Counted from the stretch's first letter, positions 1 through 10,913 are shown. The stretch: 64,000 nucleotides of DNA from CADEEN01 sp963816315 (GCA_963816315.1 CAWFJZ010000036.1:190520-254519), one strand, 5' to 3'. Numbers and translations are program-made. Notes: generated from the sequence alone by a model not told the origin.

Positions 1-1
1 C

Positions 2-2014
2 AGCCGGCTGTTCGTCGCCAACCAGTCGTCGGCGGACGTGTCGGTGATCGACACGAAACGCGACCGTGTGATCAGGACGATCGAGCGCGTGGGCACCAAG
101 CCGCACGGCATCGGCATCACGGCCGACGGCAAGAAGGTCTATGTGACGCAACTGCTGTCCGAGCGCCCGGCGCCCGGCGAAGCGCGGCCGCTCGCGCAGA
201 CCGAAGGCGCGGACGACGGCCGCGCCGGCCGCGTCACCGTGATCGACGCGCACAGCCACCACGTGCTCGGGCGCGCCATCCTGAACCCCCTGGCGAACAC
301 GGGCTTCCTGTCCGACGGCAGCACGTTGGCGCGCGAGCCGCTCAGCGCACCGGCAGCGCCGGTGTTCGACAATGTCACGGGCGCGTTCCCCAATCTGCTC
401 GAGTCGGTGACGATCCGCGGCGACCTGGCCTACGTGCCCGGCACCTGCTCGTCGCCGAACGGGCCGTTCCGCTTCAACGTCAACATGCAGAGCTGCCTGT
501 CCACGATCGACACCGGCAAGGACGTCGAAGCGTTCGGTCCGGGGACGACGCTGAACATGAACGTCGGCGTCGGCTTCGAGCCGCCGGGCAAGCGGCTGTT
601 CAACACGAACCCGTTCGCGCTGGCGTTCAAGCGCAGCAAGCCCGAGGGCTTCGTCACGCTCGGTGCCACCGATCGCCTGTTGCGCGTCACGCTCGACGCC
701 GACGGCAAGCCGAGCATCAACCCGCCCGCCAACGCGCAAGACGCCGGCAACATCGTCCGCATCGAGCTGAAGGATCCGAACGAGATCGTGCAGCCCGACC
801 CGGACGACAGAATAGGCGGCAAGAACCCGCGCGGCCTCGTGCTCGACTCGAAGGACACACGCGCCTACGTCATGAACTTCACCTCGCGCGACATCGCGGT
901 GGTGGACATCTCGGGGCCGGACCCAACGGCGTACAAGACGATCGCGCGCATCCCGTCGGCGGCGTTGCCGGCCGACGGCAGCGTGGCCGCCATCTCTCAG
1001 CGCGGCAAGCAACTCTTCAACAGCGCCATCGGGCCGGAGGGCGCGGCCGACAACTCGAAGCGCCCGGCAGGACGTATGTCCGACTTCGGCTGGGGCTCCT
1101 GCTACGGCTGCCACGTCAACGGCCTCGCGGACAGCGTGACCTGGATGTTCCCGGACGGGCCGCGGCAATCGATCTCGATGGAGAACACCTTCGCCTTCGG
1201 CAAGGCCGTGATCGAGAACGGCGCGCCCAAGCTGCCCGAGTCGCATCAGCGCGCGCTCAACTGGTCTGCAGTGCGCGACGAGGTGCAGGACTTCACGCGC
1301 AACGTGCGCGCGGTGTCGGGCGGCGGCGGCCTGATCCGCATCGACAGTGCGGGCAAGCCCGTGCCCGAAGGCGTGGCGGGGCTGGCGCAACTGCCCGACC
1401 TGCTCGGCACCGCCAACGGCCGCCTGAACGCGGACCTGGATGCCATCGCGGCTTACCTCGCCGTCGGTGTGCGCGCGCCGATCTCACCCGTCGGCGCCAA
1501 CCAGCCGCGCGTCAAGGAGGGGCGTGCGCTGTTCCAGACCGCGGGCTGCCAGAACTGCCACGGCGGCGTGAACTGGACGACGAGCGTCCTCGACTACACG
1601 CCGCCGGCTGCGGCCAACGACGTCGTCGATGCGCAGCTCGTGCGCTTCCTGTGCCGCGTCGGGACCTTCGATGCGAACCTGTTCGCCGACGGCAAGGGCA
1701 ACGAGATCCGCGCCAACGCGCTGGTGGCGGGCGCGGGGACGAACGTGCAGGCGCGCGGCGCGCTCGGCTTCAACGTGCCGTCGTTGATCTCGGTCTTTGC
1801 GAGCGCGCCGTACCTGCACAGCGGCGCCGCGCCGACGCTCGGCGACGTGCTCGACAACGTCACGCACCGCAGCGCCGGCAGCGGCGGCGTGGACCTGCTC
1901 ACGGACGCCAACGACCGCCGAGCCGTCGAGCGCTTTCTGCAGTCGATCGATCGCGACACCGAGCCGTTCTTGAACGTGAATCGGCCGGCGAACCTGTGCG
2001 GGCCGACGCCGTGA
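2..2014 (+). CDS. YVTN beta-propeller / di-haem cytochrome c protein (5' end outside window)
   Basis: The frame is open from base 2, so the start lies upstream of the window. The N-terminal half has repeated propeller-type segments (VIDTKRDRV, HGIGITADGKKVYV, GLVLDSKDTRAYVMN) as in YVTN/lactonase-fold proteins. The C-terminal half has two haem-c sites, CYGCH near base 1100 and CQNCH near 1550, plus distal segments like those of the MauG/di-haem peroxidase superfamily. It is probably a periplasmic or cell-surface redox protein. The substrate is not identifiable. The gene ends in TGA at 2012-2014 and is followed by a palindromic repeat rather than another gene on this strand. Confidence 0.8.
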   Translation, partial: SRLFVANQSSADVSVIDTKRDRVIRTIERVGTKPHGIGITADGKKVYVTQLLSERPAPGEARPLAQTEGADDGRAGRVTVIDAHSHHVLGRAILNPLANTGFLSDGSTLAREPLSAPAAPVFDNVTGAFPNLLESVTIRGDLAYVPGTCSSPNGPFRFNVNMQSCLSTIDTGKDVEAFGPGTTLNMNVGVGFEPPGKRLFNTNPFALAFKRSKPEGFVTLGATDRLLRVTLDADGKPSINPPANAQDAGNIVRIELKDPNEIVQPDPDDRIGGKNPRGLVLDSKDTRAYVMNFTSRDIAVVDISGPDPTAYKTIARIPSAALPADGSVAAISQRGKQLFNSAIGPEGAADNSKRPAGRMSDFGWGSCYGCHVNGLADSVTWMFPDGPRQSISMENTFAFGKAVIENGAPKLPESHQRALNWSAVRDEVQDFTRNVRAVSGGGGLIRIDSAGKPVPEGVAGLAQLPDLLGTANGRLNADLDAIAAYLAVGVRAPISPVGANQPRVKEGRALFQTAGCQNCHGGVNWTTSVLDYTPPAAANDVVDAQLVRFLCRVGTFDANLFADGKGNEIRANALVAGAGTNVQARGALGFNVPSLISVFASAPYLHSGAAPTLGDVLDNVTHRSAGSGGVDLLTDANDRRAVERFLQSIDRDTEPFLNVNRPANLCGPTP

Positions 2015-2098
2015 GGTCGATGCCGAGACACTGACGCTGCCTCGAATGCCCCGCCGGCGCTGGCTGATGCCATTGCCGGCGGGCGCCGCACCAATGCG

Positions 2099-2173
2099 TT
2101 CGGGCTGAGCTTGTCGAAGCCCTGTTTTTCCGATCACCCTGAGCTTGTCGAAGGGCAAGCTCAGGGTGAACGG
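2099..2173. repeat. REP-like palindromic repeat (GAGCTTGTCGAAG family)
   Basis: Two copies of a GAGCTTGTCGAAG core occur here. The second forms a perfect 13-bp stem, 2135-2147 (CACCCTGAGCTTG) with 2156-2168 (CAAGCTCAGGGTG), around an 8-nt loop. A related element lies at 45242-45291. It sits between two convergent genes and could act as a bidirectional terminator. This type of intergenic palindrome is familiar from Burkholderiales genomes. Confidence 0.8.
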
Positions 2174-2180
2174 TTCAAGT

Positions 2181-3436
2181 TCAGCGCAACAACCTCGTCG
2201 CCGTCTTCTTCGTCGTCGATAGGACGAAGTCCTGCAGCCGACTTGCCATCACTCTCGCGCCCGATGGCAACAGCGGCTTCACGGCCTCGACGGCCTGCGA
2301 CATCGCTTCAGGCATCTTTGCCGCCAGCTCCCGCGCCTGCTGCGCCACGAACTGCGGCCGCATGCCCAACTGCCTGGCCATCTCGGCCACATGCGCTGGC
2401 GTGACCCGCCCCGGCTTCGTCTCGCCGCCGATGGCGAACGCGAAGTTCGGCGACAGGCCGGGGTACAGGCGCGTGCACATCAGGTCGTAGAACGGCGTCA
2501 ACGCCACGCCGTGGCCGGGCACGCGGTAGAGCGAGAGGTTCTTGGCATGGCTGTCGTTGTTGCCGACATAGAGGTTGAAGAAGATCCAGGCGATGAAGTG
2601 GCGCAGGTCCAGCGCGGGTTGTGTGCTGTAGCGGCGAATCAGTTCGGCGCAGGCAGCCATGCCGGGTCCGCCCTCGCTTCTCGTACTTCTTGTCGGAGAC
2701 GACGCCGGCCAACTGGCATATGTCGTACTGCACCCGGCGCGCCAGCGAGCCATCCGGCCGAGCGGGTTCTGTCGAATCGGCGGACCACGCAAGACTGCGT
2801 GTGCGGCTCGTAGAACACCTCTGCCGTCGGCAGGCCGCAATGCGCGGCCGCCAGCATGACGATGGTCTCGTTGGCGGCCGAGTGCCACACCTTGTGCAAG
2901 CGCTTGATGTTGGGTTTCAGGATGTGGGTCGATGGCGATGTGCCTTTGGGCAGCCGGGGCACGCCGTCGCCGCAGATCGCGATGCTGGTCTTGTCCTGCG
3001 CACCGGCCAGCGAGATGCGCGCCCCCTTGCCGTGGATATCGATCGCCGCTGCCGACTTCTCGCGCAGCAGCGCGCCGAGCGCTTCCCAGCTCGTCGGCTC
3101 GTAACTGGCGCGCGTGGGCGTTTGACCGCCGGGCACGATGACGAAGCCGCCGGCCGTGTCGCCGGCTACGGCGAGCAGCAGCGAGAACAGCGACGACGCT
3201 TGCCGTTGCTGCGCGACGTAGTCGCGCAGCTCGCCTTCCGGCAACAGGTTCTCGAAGAACGCCTGCACCGCCGCGGAGTCGATGCGGCCGGCTTGCAGCG
3301 CGATGGCGGCCACCGCCATCGGCTCATCGCGCGCCAGCCAGCCCGGCGCGTACTCGAAGGACAAGGGCGACGTGTCGTGGAGGGTGCCGACGAGTTCTTC
3401 GCCGAGCCAGAGGTCGAGCCGATCGCTTCGCGCCAT
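2181..3436 (-). pseudogene. hipA: HipA-type serine/threonine kinase toxin, frameshifted
   Basis: The reading starts at ATG 3434-3436 and matches HipA over about 415 residues, but only by changing frame twice, near 2735-2760 and again near 2675. The N-terminal part has the HipA couple-domain region and an AGAQDKTSIA loop. The C-terminal part has the kinase motifs GNNDSHAKN and PFYDLMC. HipA phosphorylates a glutamyl-tRNA synthetase or related target and causes growth arrest when not held by HipB. It lies 2 nt after hipB, the usual operon order. All three frame segments are otherwise free of stops, so sequencing indels are possible; as written the toxin is inactive. Confidence 0.85.
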
Positions 3437-3438
3437 CG

Positions 3439-3669
3439 TCAGCGCATCCGCGAGGCCTTGGGCTGCACGATGAGCTCCAGCCCCAGCAGGTCCATCACGT
3501 CGAGCACCTTCTGCAGCTGCAGTGTCGGTTTGCCGTTTTCCAGCTCGACGATGAAGCGGTTGCCGGTATTGCCGAGGCCGGCAACGTCGAGCTGCCTGAG
3601 CGCCAGCCGCTGCCGCTGCGAGCGCACGATGGCGCCGAGCTGCGCGGAGGTGCGTATCGGGGAAGTCAT
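3439..3669 (-). CDS. hipB: HipB-type XRE antitoxin and repressor
   Basis: A 76-residue helix-turn-helix protein (LGAIVRSQRQRLALRQLDVA, then a FIVELENGKPTLQLQKVL recognition region) directly precedes hipA with a 2-nt gap. HipB proteins bind HipA and the shared promoter. A TTACC-N4-GGTAA inverted repeat lies just upstream of the start (3685-3698) and fits an autoregulatory operator. The gene is intact although its partner toxin is frameshifted. Confidence 0.85.
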   Translation of the reverse strand: MTSPIRTSAQLGAIVRSQRQRLALRQLDVAGLGNTGNRFIVELENGKPTLQLQKVLDVMDLLGLELIVQPKASRMR

Positions 3670-3684
3670 GTCGAGGGCAGGAAG

Positions 3685-3698
3685 TTACCTTACGGTAA
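3685..3698 (-). promoter_or_regulatory. Putative HipB operator
   Basis: Perfect inverted repeat TTACC-TTAC-GGTAA, 16 bases upstream of the hipB start codon. A further GGTAA half-site is at 3744-3748. Position and symmetry suit HipB autorepression; binding is inferred, and the sequence differs from the E. coli HipB site. Confidence 0.45.
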
Positions 3699-3805
3699 TT
3701 CTAGTGCCTGCTACAGCGATTGGTCAGGAAAAAATGACTGATCGGTAATATAAGCAGCCGCTTCTCGCTGTGCAGGCGCCACCCCTACGAGTCAAGCCGC
3801 AGTGT

Positions 3806-6510
3806 TCACGCGCCGATCTCAAAACGAAGCATGTCCTGAAGCCGAACGGCGTCGTTGACCGTGTCATGCGGCACAAGCAAATAACGCCACGGCTTCGCAC
3901 CGACGGATACTGCATACGCCGACGCGTGCTTGCACCACTGCACTGCCGCGGTGGCCTTGGTCTGCACTTCAGGCGTTTTCAGATCGTCGCGCGCCTTGGT
4001 TTCGACCATCAGGATCATGTCGCCGGTTTCGGCAACGAAGTCCGGCACGTACTCTGGCTGCTCGCTGCCGAGCTTGTAGTAAATCTGAAACTGCCCCTTC
4101 GCCGGCTTGAACCAGCGCAGCGAATCGCGGTCGAGGATCAAGGCAAACCGCCATTCGGTTCCCGAGTCGAACTTCTGCACCGGATAGAGGCAGCGCTGAA
4201 AGCCGCCGAAAAGCATCTGCTTGATGCGGCCGAGGTCATCCACCGTCTCGCGCACGTTGCGCACTGCTTGCCCTGAGAGCCGATGGTGAAGTTGCTCGGG
4301 CGCAGCTCGGTAAAGCCGCGGCTGCACCTGCACGTCGTAGCTCGAGGCCTTCTCCCAGAAGTGCGCCGTCATTTGCGCGTGGATGTCGCGCGCGATCAGC
4401 CGCCGATCCCGGTTGAGCACGTTGCGCGCTTCGGACTCGCTCAGATAGCTCTGCAGGTGCTGCACCATCTGGCCCGCCAGGTCGTACAGCAGTTCGGCGT
4501 GACTGAAGTAGTCGATGTCGTCGAAGTCCACCAGCGCGTGAACGATGTAGTCCTCCAGCCGCAGCTTCATGCAGGCCCGACTCGGCCTCTAAGGTGAACT
4601 GCTCGTTCGTGCGCAGCATCTGGCCGACGATCTCTCGCTCACCCGGCTGCAAGCGCAACTGGCTCACGTCCAGCGTGAAGGGATGGAACCCGGTTGTCAC
4701 CTCGCCCTGCGGCACGACCGAGATGCGCGGGATGTCGATGGTCTGCTGCACCACCACCTCGGTGGTCTTCGCCACCACGGCCGCCACATCGACCGGCCGT
4801 TTCGCCCAGCGGCAAGTCACGCTGCGCCGGACGCAGCCGCTCCTGCACCTCGGCCACGATGCGCAGCTGCACTTCGGGGTTGAGCAGTGCGCCGCTGGTC
4901 GGCACGAGTTCGCGCTGAACCTCGTAGCGCCCGATAACGTCCATCACCACGCGGGCCACCTCGCGTTCCGGCTCGCCGGTGAACAGGACCGGCGGGAGTG
5001 GCGTCCGTGGACCACGGCGTCGGCATCTGCGGGTCGTCAGCCCCAGCCGCTCACGCACGCCGGAACTCACCTGAACGCTTCGCCTTCGCTTCTTCGGTTC
5101 CCGGTGCGTCCAGGATCAACTGCTTCAAGCGGATCGGCGAATCCGCGCCGGTTCGCCTCGTCGACGATCTCCTGGAACCGGTCGTGCGCGACGATGTTGA
5201 GCCGGTCCACTGCCGCCACGCCCGTGCGCTTGCCATACGGCAGCCGCAGGCCGCGGCCGATCGACTGCTCGATCAGCGTGCGCGCATTGGCCGCGCGCAG
5301 CGGCACGATGGTGTAGAGGTTGGTCACGTCCCAGCCTTCCTTGAGCATGTTGACGTGAATCACGATCTCGGTCGGCTCGTCCACGCTCTCCACCGCCAGC
5401 AGGCGGCGGATCATCTCTTCCTCTTCCGCACCGCTCTTGCTGCTGTCCACCTGGATCACCTTGCCGCTGTAGCGCCCGCCGTGGAAGGCGTCGGACTCGA
5501 TCAGCTCGCGCAAGCGCCCGGCATGCGTGGTGTCGCGTGCGATCACCAGCATGAAGGGCTTGACCATCTTCACGCCGTTCTCGCGCGCGTAGGTGATCAG
5601 CTCCACCTTGGTCGTCTCGTGCAGGCGCACGCCGTCTTCGAGCTTGATCTTCTCCACGTCCTCGGCCGTGTGCTCGCGCGCGTCGAAGTTGCGCTGCGTC
5701 ACCACCGCCGGGTCCTTGACGAAGCCGTCGTCCATCGCCCGCGCCAGCGGGTAGTCCACCACCACGTTCTGGAACGGCACCGGGCCGCGCGCCGATTCCA
5801 CGAACGGCGTGGCCGTCAGCTCCAGGCCGAACAACGGCTTCAGCTCATTGATCGCGCGCACGCCGGCGCTGGCGCGGTAGCGGTGCGATTCGTCCATCAG
5901 CAGCACCAGGTCGGGCAGGCTGGCCAGGTGGTTGAAGTAGCTGTCGCCCAGCACCTCGCGCATGCGCTTGATACGCGGCTCCTTGCCGCCGCGCACTTCG
6001 GAATTGATCTTCGAGATGTTGAAGATGTTGATGCGCACGCTGCCCAGCAGGCTGCGCGCTGGCCACGTCGCGCTGGTCGTAGTCGTCGCCGGTCACGACC
6101 ATCGGCGGGCTGGTCGCGAACTCGGCAATGCCCTTGAACACGTACTTCGGCGTGTTGGGCGTGAAGTCGCCGATCAGCTTGTCGTAGATCGTCAGGTTGG
6201 GCGCCAGCACGAAGAAGTTGTCGATGCCGTAGGCCAGGTGCAGGTAGGCGATGAAGGCGCCCATCAGCCGCGTCTTGCCCACGCCGGTGGCCAGCGCAAA
6301 GCACAGCGACGGAAATTCGCGCTCGAAGTCCTGCAGCGTCGGGAACTCGGCCTTCAGCGTGGCCAGCACCGCATCGAGCGAGCGCGCCGGGTCGAGCATC
6401 GCGGGCGCAGCTTCCAGCGCGCACGCCAAGGATTCGAGCGACAGCGCCTGCGGTGGCCGCAGCGACAGACGCCCGCTCACCGCATTGAGCGTTCGGATGT
6501 GTTCCATCAA
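3806..6510 (-). pseudogene. res: Type III restriction enzyme Res subunit, multiply frameshifted
   Basis: About 900 residues of a Res-type helicase-nuclease. The start is at 6510. Walker A ATGVGKTRLM lies in the first segment and the DEAH-box variant LMDESHRYR in the next. The C-terminal PD-(D/E)XK nuclease reads PDFVAETGD...VETKA. To follow the protein one must change frame near 6060, 5075, 4825 and 4580, so the gene is broken as written. Res subunits translocate and cleave DNA with a Mod partner. The start overlaps the stop of the upstream YhcG gene by 4 nt, showing operon coupling. Near 6060 two bases of a GC run appear to be missing. Confidence 0.85.
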
Positions 6511-7691
6511 TCGTTTCCCCCCGGCCCATTCATCTCCACCCGCGCCAGTTCGCGCTTCAGCTCGTCTTGCAATTCGGCCTCGGTGGGCAGGTAGAGCTGG
6601 TAGCGGCTGGCGAAGATCTGCCGGCTCTTGTCGGCCAGCACATAACGCACCACGGCATCATTCTTCTCGGTGCACAGAATCAGGCCGATGGTCGGGCTGT
6701 CGCCTTCGCCGATCACCTCGCGGTCATACCAGTTCACATAGAGCTGCATCTGCCCCAGGTCGGCATGGTCGAGCTTGCCCACCTTGAGGTCGATGATCAC
6801 GTAGCACTTGAGCTTGACGTGATAGAAAACCAGGTCGGTGTAGAAGTGGTCGCCGTCGAGCGTCAGCCGCAACTGCCGGCCGACGAAAGCAAAGCCGCTG
6901 CCCAGCTCGAGCAAAAAACCCTGCAACTGCGAGATCAGCGCTTCTTCGAGCCGCGCCTCGTGCAGACGAGGCGACTCGGGCAGACCGAGAAACTCCAGCA
7001 CATACGGGTCCTTGATCAGGTCGGCCGGCTGCGTGGGCTCCAGGCCTTCGCTCGCGAGCGCCAACACGCCTTGCTTGTCGCGGCTCTTGGCCAAGCGCTC
7101 GAACAGGAGCGACGCGATTTGCCGCTCCAACTGCCGCGCCGACCATGCGTTCTTCACCGCCTCGATCTCGTAGAAGTCGCGCGCCTCGCGCCGCGCCACC
7201 TTGAGCAGCGCACGGTAGTGCGTCCAGGCCAGCGCTTGATGCAGCGCTCCCGGCCGCCACGGCGCAGCGGCGGCAGAAGAAAGGTCACGCGCCGCGTGAC
7301 CTTTCTTGGTGGCCGGCGCCGGCGAAGGCGCCTCGCTCAAAAGGTCACGCACTGCGTGACCTTTCTCCAGCAAGTGCGGAAAGCCCTGGTAGAAGCCACG
7401 CATGTGCTTCAAAGCCGTGAGCGAAAAGCCGGTGCCGAACTCCGCCGTCAGCCGCTCGGCCAGCGTCTTCAGCAGCGCCTGCCCATAACCGGCGCGCTGC
7501 TCGCCGCCTTGCTCGGCCTCGACGATCTGCTGGCCGATCAGCCAGTTGGCGCACACATGGGCCGTGTTCACCGAGCGCGCGGCCTGCGCGCGCGAGCGCT
7601 CCCAGATGCCGCGGATGCGTGCCAGCAAATCCGTCGGCGCTGCGGCATCCGCAGCGGCCGCCACAGCGGCAACGCCCTTGCGCACCGTCAC
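6507..7691 (-). CDS. yhcG: YhcG/DUF1016-family PD-(D/E)XK nuclease
   Basis: An intact 394-residue protein with an N-terminal DUF1016 region (IRGIWERSRAQAARSVNTAHV...GQQIVEAEQGG) and a C-terminal PD-(D/E)XK nuclease-like domain carrying FYTDLVFYH...VIIDLKVGKL. Family members are often found within type I and III restriction loci; their exact role is not established. It overlaps mod by 4 nt at its start and res by 4 nt at its end. Residues about 109-138 come from two DNA palindromes (KGHAVRDL and KGHAARDL peptides) inserted in frame. This is the only gene of the five-gene operon with no visible frameshift. Confidence 0.85.
   Translation of the reverse strand: MTVRKGVAAVAAAADAAAPTDLLARIRGIWERSRAQAARSVNTAHVCANWLIGQQIVEAEQGGEQRAGYGQALLKTLAERLTAEFGTGFSLTALKHMRGFYQGFPHLLEKGHAVRDLLSEAPSPAPATKKGHAARDLSSAAAAPWRPGALHQALAWTHYRALLKVARREARDFYEIEAVKNAWSARQLERQIASLLFERLAKSRDKQGVLALASEGLEPTQPADLIKDPYVLEFLGLPESPRLHEARLEEALISQLQGFLLELGSGFAFVGRQLRLTLDGDHFYTDLVFYHVKLKCYVIIDLKVGKLDHADLGQMQLYVNWYDREVIGEGDSPTIGLILCTEKNDAVVRYVLADKSRQIFASRYQLYLPTEAELQDELKRELARVEMNGPGGND
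7278..7364. repeat. Paired palindromes inside the yhcG reading frame
   Basis: Two near-identical palindromes lie with centres exactly 60 bp apart: arms 7278-7290/7294-7306 (AGAAAGGTCACGC with GCGTGACCTTTCT) and 7340-7350/7354-7364 (AAAGGTCACGC with GCGTGACCTTT), each with a 3-nt loop. They keep the frame and encode KGHA(A/V)RDL peptides in yhcG. They resemble in-frame palindromic elements such as the Rickettsia RPE type, by analogy only. Confidence 0.8.
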
Positions 7692-9010
7692 GCGGCATCT
7701 CCGTCGAAAAGCGCGCCTTGGCCCACCGGCACCGCCTTGCCCTTGCGTGCGCCATTGGCCGCCGCAGGCGACGGCGACGGCTGCGCCATCGGCAAGTTCG
7801 CCACGTTCAAGCTGTAGTCGTCATGGCCCCACTCGCAGCGCGCGAGCACCATCTTCGGAATCTTCTTCAGCGTGAGCTGCGGCCAGCGCTCGGCGGCCGC
7901 GGCAGCAGTGACGCCGCGCCAGGCCGAGCACACCACCACCAGGCTGCGCTCGCGCCCCACCTCTTCGGCCAGCGCCTGCAACTGCTCGGCCGAGAGGTTC
8001 TGCGTGGTGACGTAGATGAAGTCGCGCTCGCTCGACGAACCGTGCTGCCACCAATGCACCTCGGACGGTGCGTAGGTGAACCCTTCCAGCTTGCACAGCG
8101 CCTGCGCCAGCATGGCAGCGTCGTACTCGCGGCTGATGACCCAGTTGCCCCAGCGGTCGCGCTCCAGCAGCGAGGGCGCGAGTGCGTAGTAGCGAAAGCC
8201 GCCGCCGCCCTGCCAGCCCGCCGCCTCGGTGACACCACCGGCGTCTTCTCCGTCGATCACCTTCTTCAGGCGAGGAATGATGTGCGTGTGGCAATGCTCG
8301 CCCAGCTCCACCATGATCCAGCGGCGGCCCATTTTGTGGGCGACGGCGCCGGTGGTTCCGGAGCCAGCGAAGGAGTCGAGGACGAGGTCGCCTGGGTTCG
8401 TGGACAACTCCAAGCAACGCTTGACCAGCGACTCAGGCTTCTTGCCATTTGGAAAGACCACGCCGCCTTCGTTGTGCAAGTTGTTGGAAAGAAGGTCATC
8501 CCAAAGGTTGGTTAGTGGCGAAGCAGTGGTGGCTCTCCCATCGATAGTTTTCGTCTTTGACTTGTAAAACACAAGCTGTTCCCCAGCGAGAAAGTAGTAG
8601 TCGTCCTTACCTTGACGAGCTGACCTGAAGACTGTTGAGGGGTTCTCCTGCGATTGCTTTAGAGCCGCCTGCGCATCACTATTAACGTCTATCCGCAGCA
8701 ACGCGAGCCGTTCGGACGACGCGATGAGCGTTGGCCAACACGAAAGACGAAATCCGATCCTCGAGGCGATCCGCATACTTGCGCTTTGCGTCAGACCACT
8801 CAGCCAGTTGATTAGCGCTAAGGAATGCTGCTCGTAGACCCACAAGCCTCCAGGAATTGTGTTCATCTTCGAAGTTCTCGATGACCTTGGCGTATCGAGG
8901 ATCTCTACTGGTAGGGACGAATACCCTGGTCGGCGACCAACGCGCTCTGTCTTTCGCGTAATACAGCAGGTAGTTGTTTGTTGTGACAAGACCGGGATTG
9001 ATGGACTTAG

Positions 9011-10376
9011 CAGGCTGTTGAATTTCGCCGCGATGGACTGTCACGCCTACCGGATGAACAGTACCTCGCGGCTGTTGCGAGCGTCCGAAGTGCGTTTGGA
9101 TCGGCCCGCAAGCTGCGGTCGGAACTTGCGGCACAGTATTCGTTGCCTCTTTCGAGGTATTTACAACGATTCATCGCACTGCTGCCTGCGGCAACCCAAC
9201 CAGTATTCGCGCCATTCGTACGATGTTGCTGGCCGTCATCGTCAGCTTTGAAGTGCTGGTCCACGCGCTTGATGCCGCGGTACACCGTCTGCCTGATGCG
9301 ACCGACCGTCTTGCCCCAGCCGAAGTGTTCTTCGATGCGCTTGCGCACGACTTGGCTGGCCCGGTAACTGGCGTGGCGCGTGGTGCGTGCGTCGATCGCG
9401 CTGCCACCTTGGTGCGTCACGTTGCTCGCCACATGCGGCGTCACGCCGCGCCGGCGGCAGCCGGCAACGAAGTCGCGCATGTCGTAGCCCTTGTCGGCAC
9501 CCAGCGTCTTCGGCCCTTTGCCCGGCAAGGTGTCGAGCATCGCCAGCGCCGCGGCGCGCTCACCGAAGCCGTCGGCATGCGTGACCACCGCACCGACCAC
9601 CAGCCCCGAGCGGTTCTCCATCAGCACATGGCCTTGGTAGGCCAGGATCGCCGCCGTGCCTTGACTCTTGCGGAACAGCCGCGCGTCGGGGTCGGTCGTG
9701 CTGGCATGGGTGTCGTTGCTGCGCGGCTTGCCTTTCCAGTCGGCGTCCTGGTTGCGTCCACCGGTGCCGCCGCCGCCCGCTGCGGGCCCACCGCCATCCT
9801 TGGGCACGAAGCTCTTGTGGCTGGCCCAGGCCTGGATCAGCGTGCCGTCCACCGAGAAGTGTTCCTTGCTCAGCAGGTTGCGCCGCTCGGCCAGTTGCAT
9901 GACTTCGGTGAAGAAGCACTCCACCACCGCATGCTCGAGCAGCCGGTCGCGGTTCTTGGAGAACACCGAGTGGTCCCACACCGCGTCGTCGATGGCCAGG
10001 CCGATGAACCAGCGGTACAGCAGGTTGTAGCGAATCTGCTCCATCAGCTGGCGTTCGCTGCGCACCGAGAACAGCACCTGGATGAGCATGGCGCGCAGCA
10101 GCTTTTCAGGCGCGATCGAGGCGCGGCCGCTGTCGGCGTAGATGGTGTTGAACAGGCTGTTGAGCCCCACCAAGGCTTCGTTGACCACACCACGGATCGC
10201 GCGCAGCGGGTGGTCGGCCGGTACGAAGTCCTCCAGCTTGGCTACCGTGAACAGCGCTTCCTGCATCCCGTCGGTCCCGCGCATCGTGCTTGCCCGCTTC
10301 GTTGCAATGCGCGCTACCGTATCAACAACCGTTCGTTCGTGAATCGGCATTTGCGAGAGCGAATTTCAACAGCCTG
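9011..10376 (-). mobile_element. Complete IS5-type insertion sequence with 4-bp TTAG target duplication
   Basis: 1366 bp bounded by imperfect terminal inverted repeats CAGGCTGTTGAATTTCGC (left, 9011-9028) and CAGGCTGTTGAAATTCGC (right, read inward), differing at one base. TTAG at 9007-9010 and at 10377-10380 is the target duplication and fits the YTAR target of IS5-group elements. The single gene inside is a DDE transposase on the minus strand. The insertion interrupts mod. Confidence 0.93.
9171..10350 (-). pseudogene. IS5-family DDE transposase, C-terminal frameshift
   Basis: Starts at ATG 10350. It has the typical N-terminus (GTDGMQEALFTVAKLEDFVP) and DDE elements: SVDGTLIQAWAS for the first Asp, LGADKGYD for the second, and VVRKRIEEHFGWGK for the Glu. 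Near 9250 an AAA run shifts the frame. Reading one base fewer gives the expected end KLTMTASNIVRMARILVGLP with stop at 9171; as written the frame runs on to 9007 with a non-homologous tail. The shift lies after the catalytic Glu. It could be a sequencing indel or a recent inactivation. Confidence 0.85.
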
Positions 10377-10913
10377 TTAGGCCCTGATGCCGCGCTTTGC
10401 TTAAACGTCACTACACCGATGCGGTTGCTGCGACCGAAAATCTCGTCGAGCATCACGATCAAGTAGCCAAGTTCGTTGTCGTCAATGTGGACAAACAGCG
10501 AACCGTCGTCGGCAAGGAGCCGGCGAATGACCTCAAGTCGATCTCGCATCAGGGCCAGCCAAATCGAGTGCTCAAGACCATCGTCGTAGTGATCAAACGC
10601 CTGATGCGTGTTAAACGGCGGATCGACGTAAACGCATTTCACCTTGCCCGCGAACTCCGCCTCCAGCGCCTTCAGCGCCAGCAGGTTGTCGCCGAAGATC
10701 AGCCGGTTGTCGAACAGGTCGTCGTCGGTCACGCGCTGCTTCGCGTGGTACGAGCGCGCCGGGTCTTCCAGCAGGATGCGCGGCTCCAGCTTCGGCCGCT
10801 TGTCCTTGCCGATCCAGGTCAGTTCGAGCCGCTGGCGGGTCGGGGATGTCATGGCAAGTCGTTGTTTTTATTGATATTCTTCCGGAATACCGGATTCGGT
10901 TGTGATAGCCGCG

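Larger units (their letters stand above)
7688..10852 (-). pseudogene. mod: Type III-like DNA adenine methyltransferase Mod, split by an IS element
   Basis: The N-terminal part (10852 to 10377) carries the DPPFN catalytic motif (a DPPY variant) and a HIDDNELGYL segment. The rest resumes at 9010 with SINPGLVTTNNYLLYYAKD and later the AdoMet motif DSFAGSGTTGAV. Removing the IS at 9011-10376 and one TTAG copy rejoins the protein as ASGP-KSINPG. A separate frameshift lies near 8690-8720. Motif IV before motif I is the beta-class order. Mod would recognise and methylate the site and guide Res. Its stop overlaps yhcG by 4 nt. Without restoration neither modification nor restriction should work. Confidence 0.88.
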
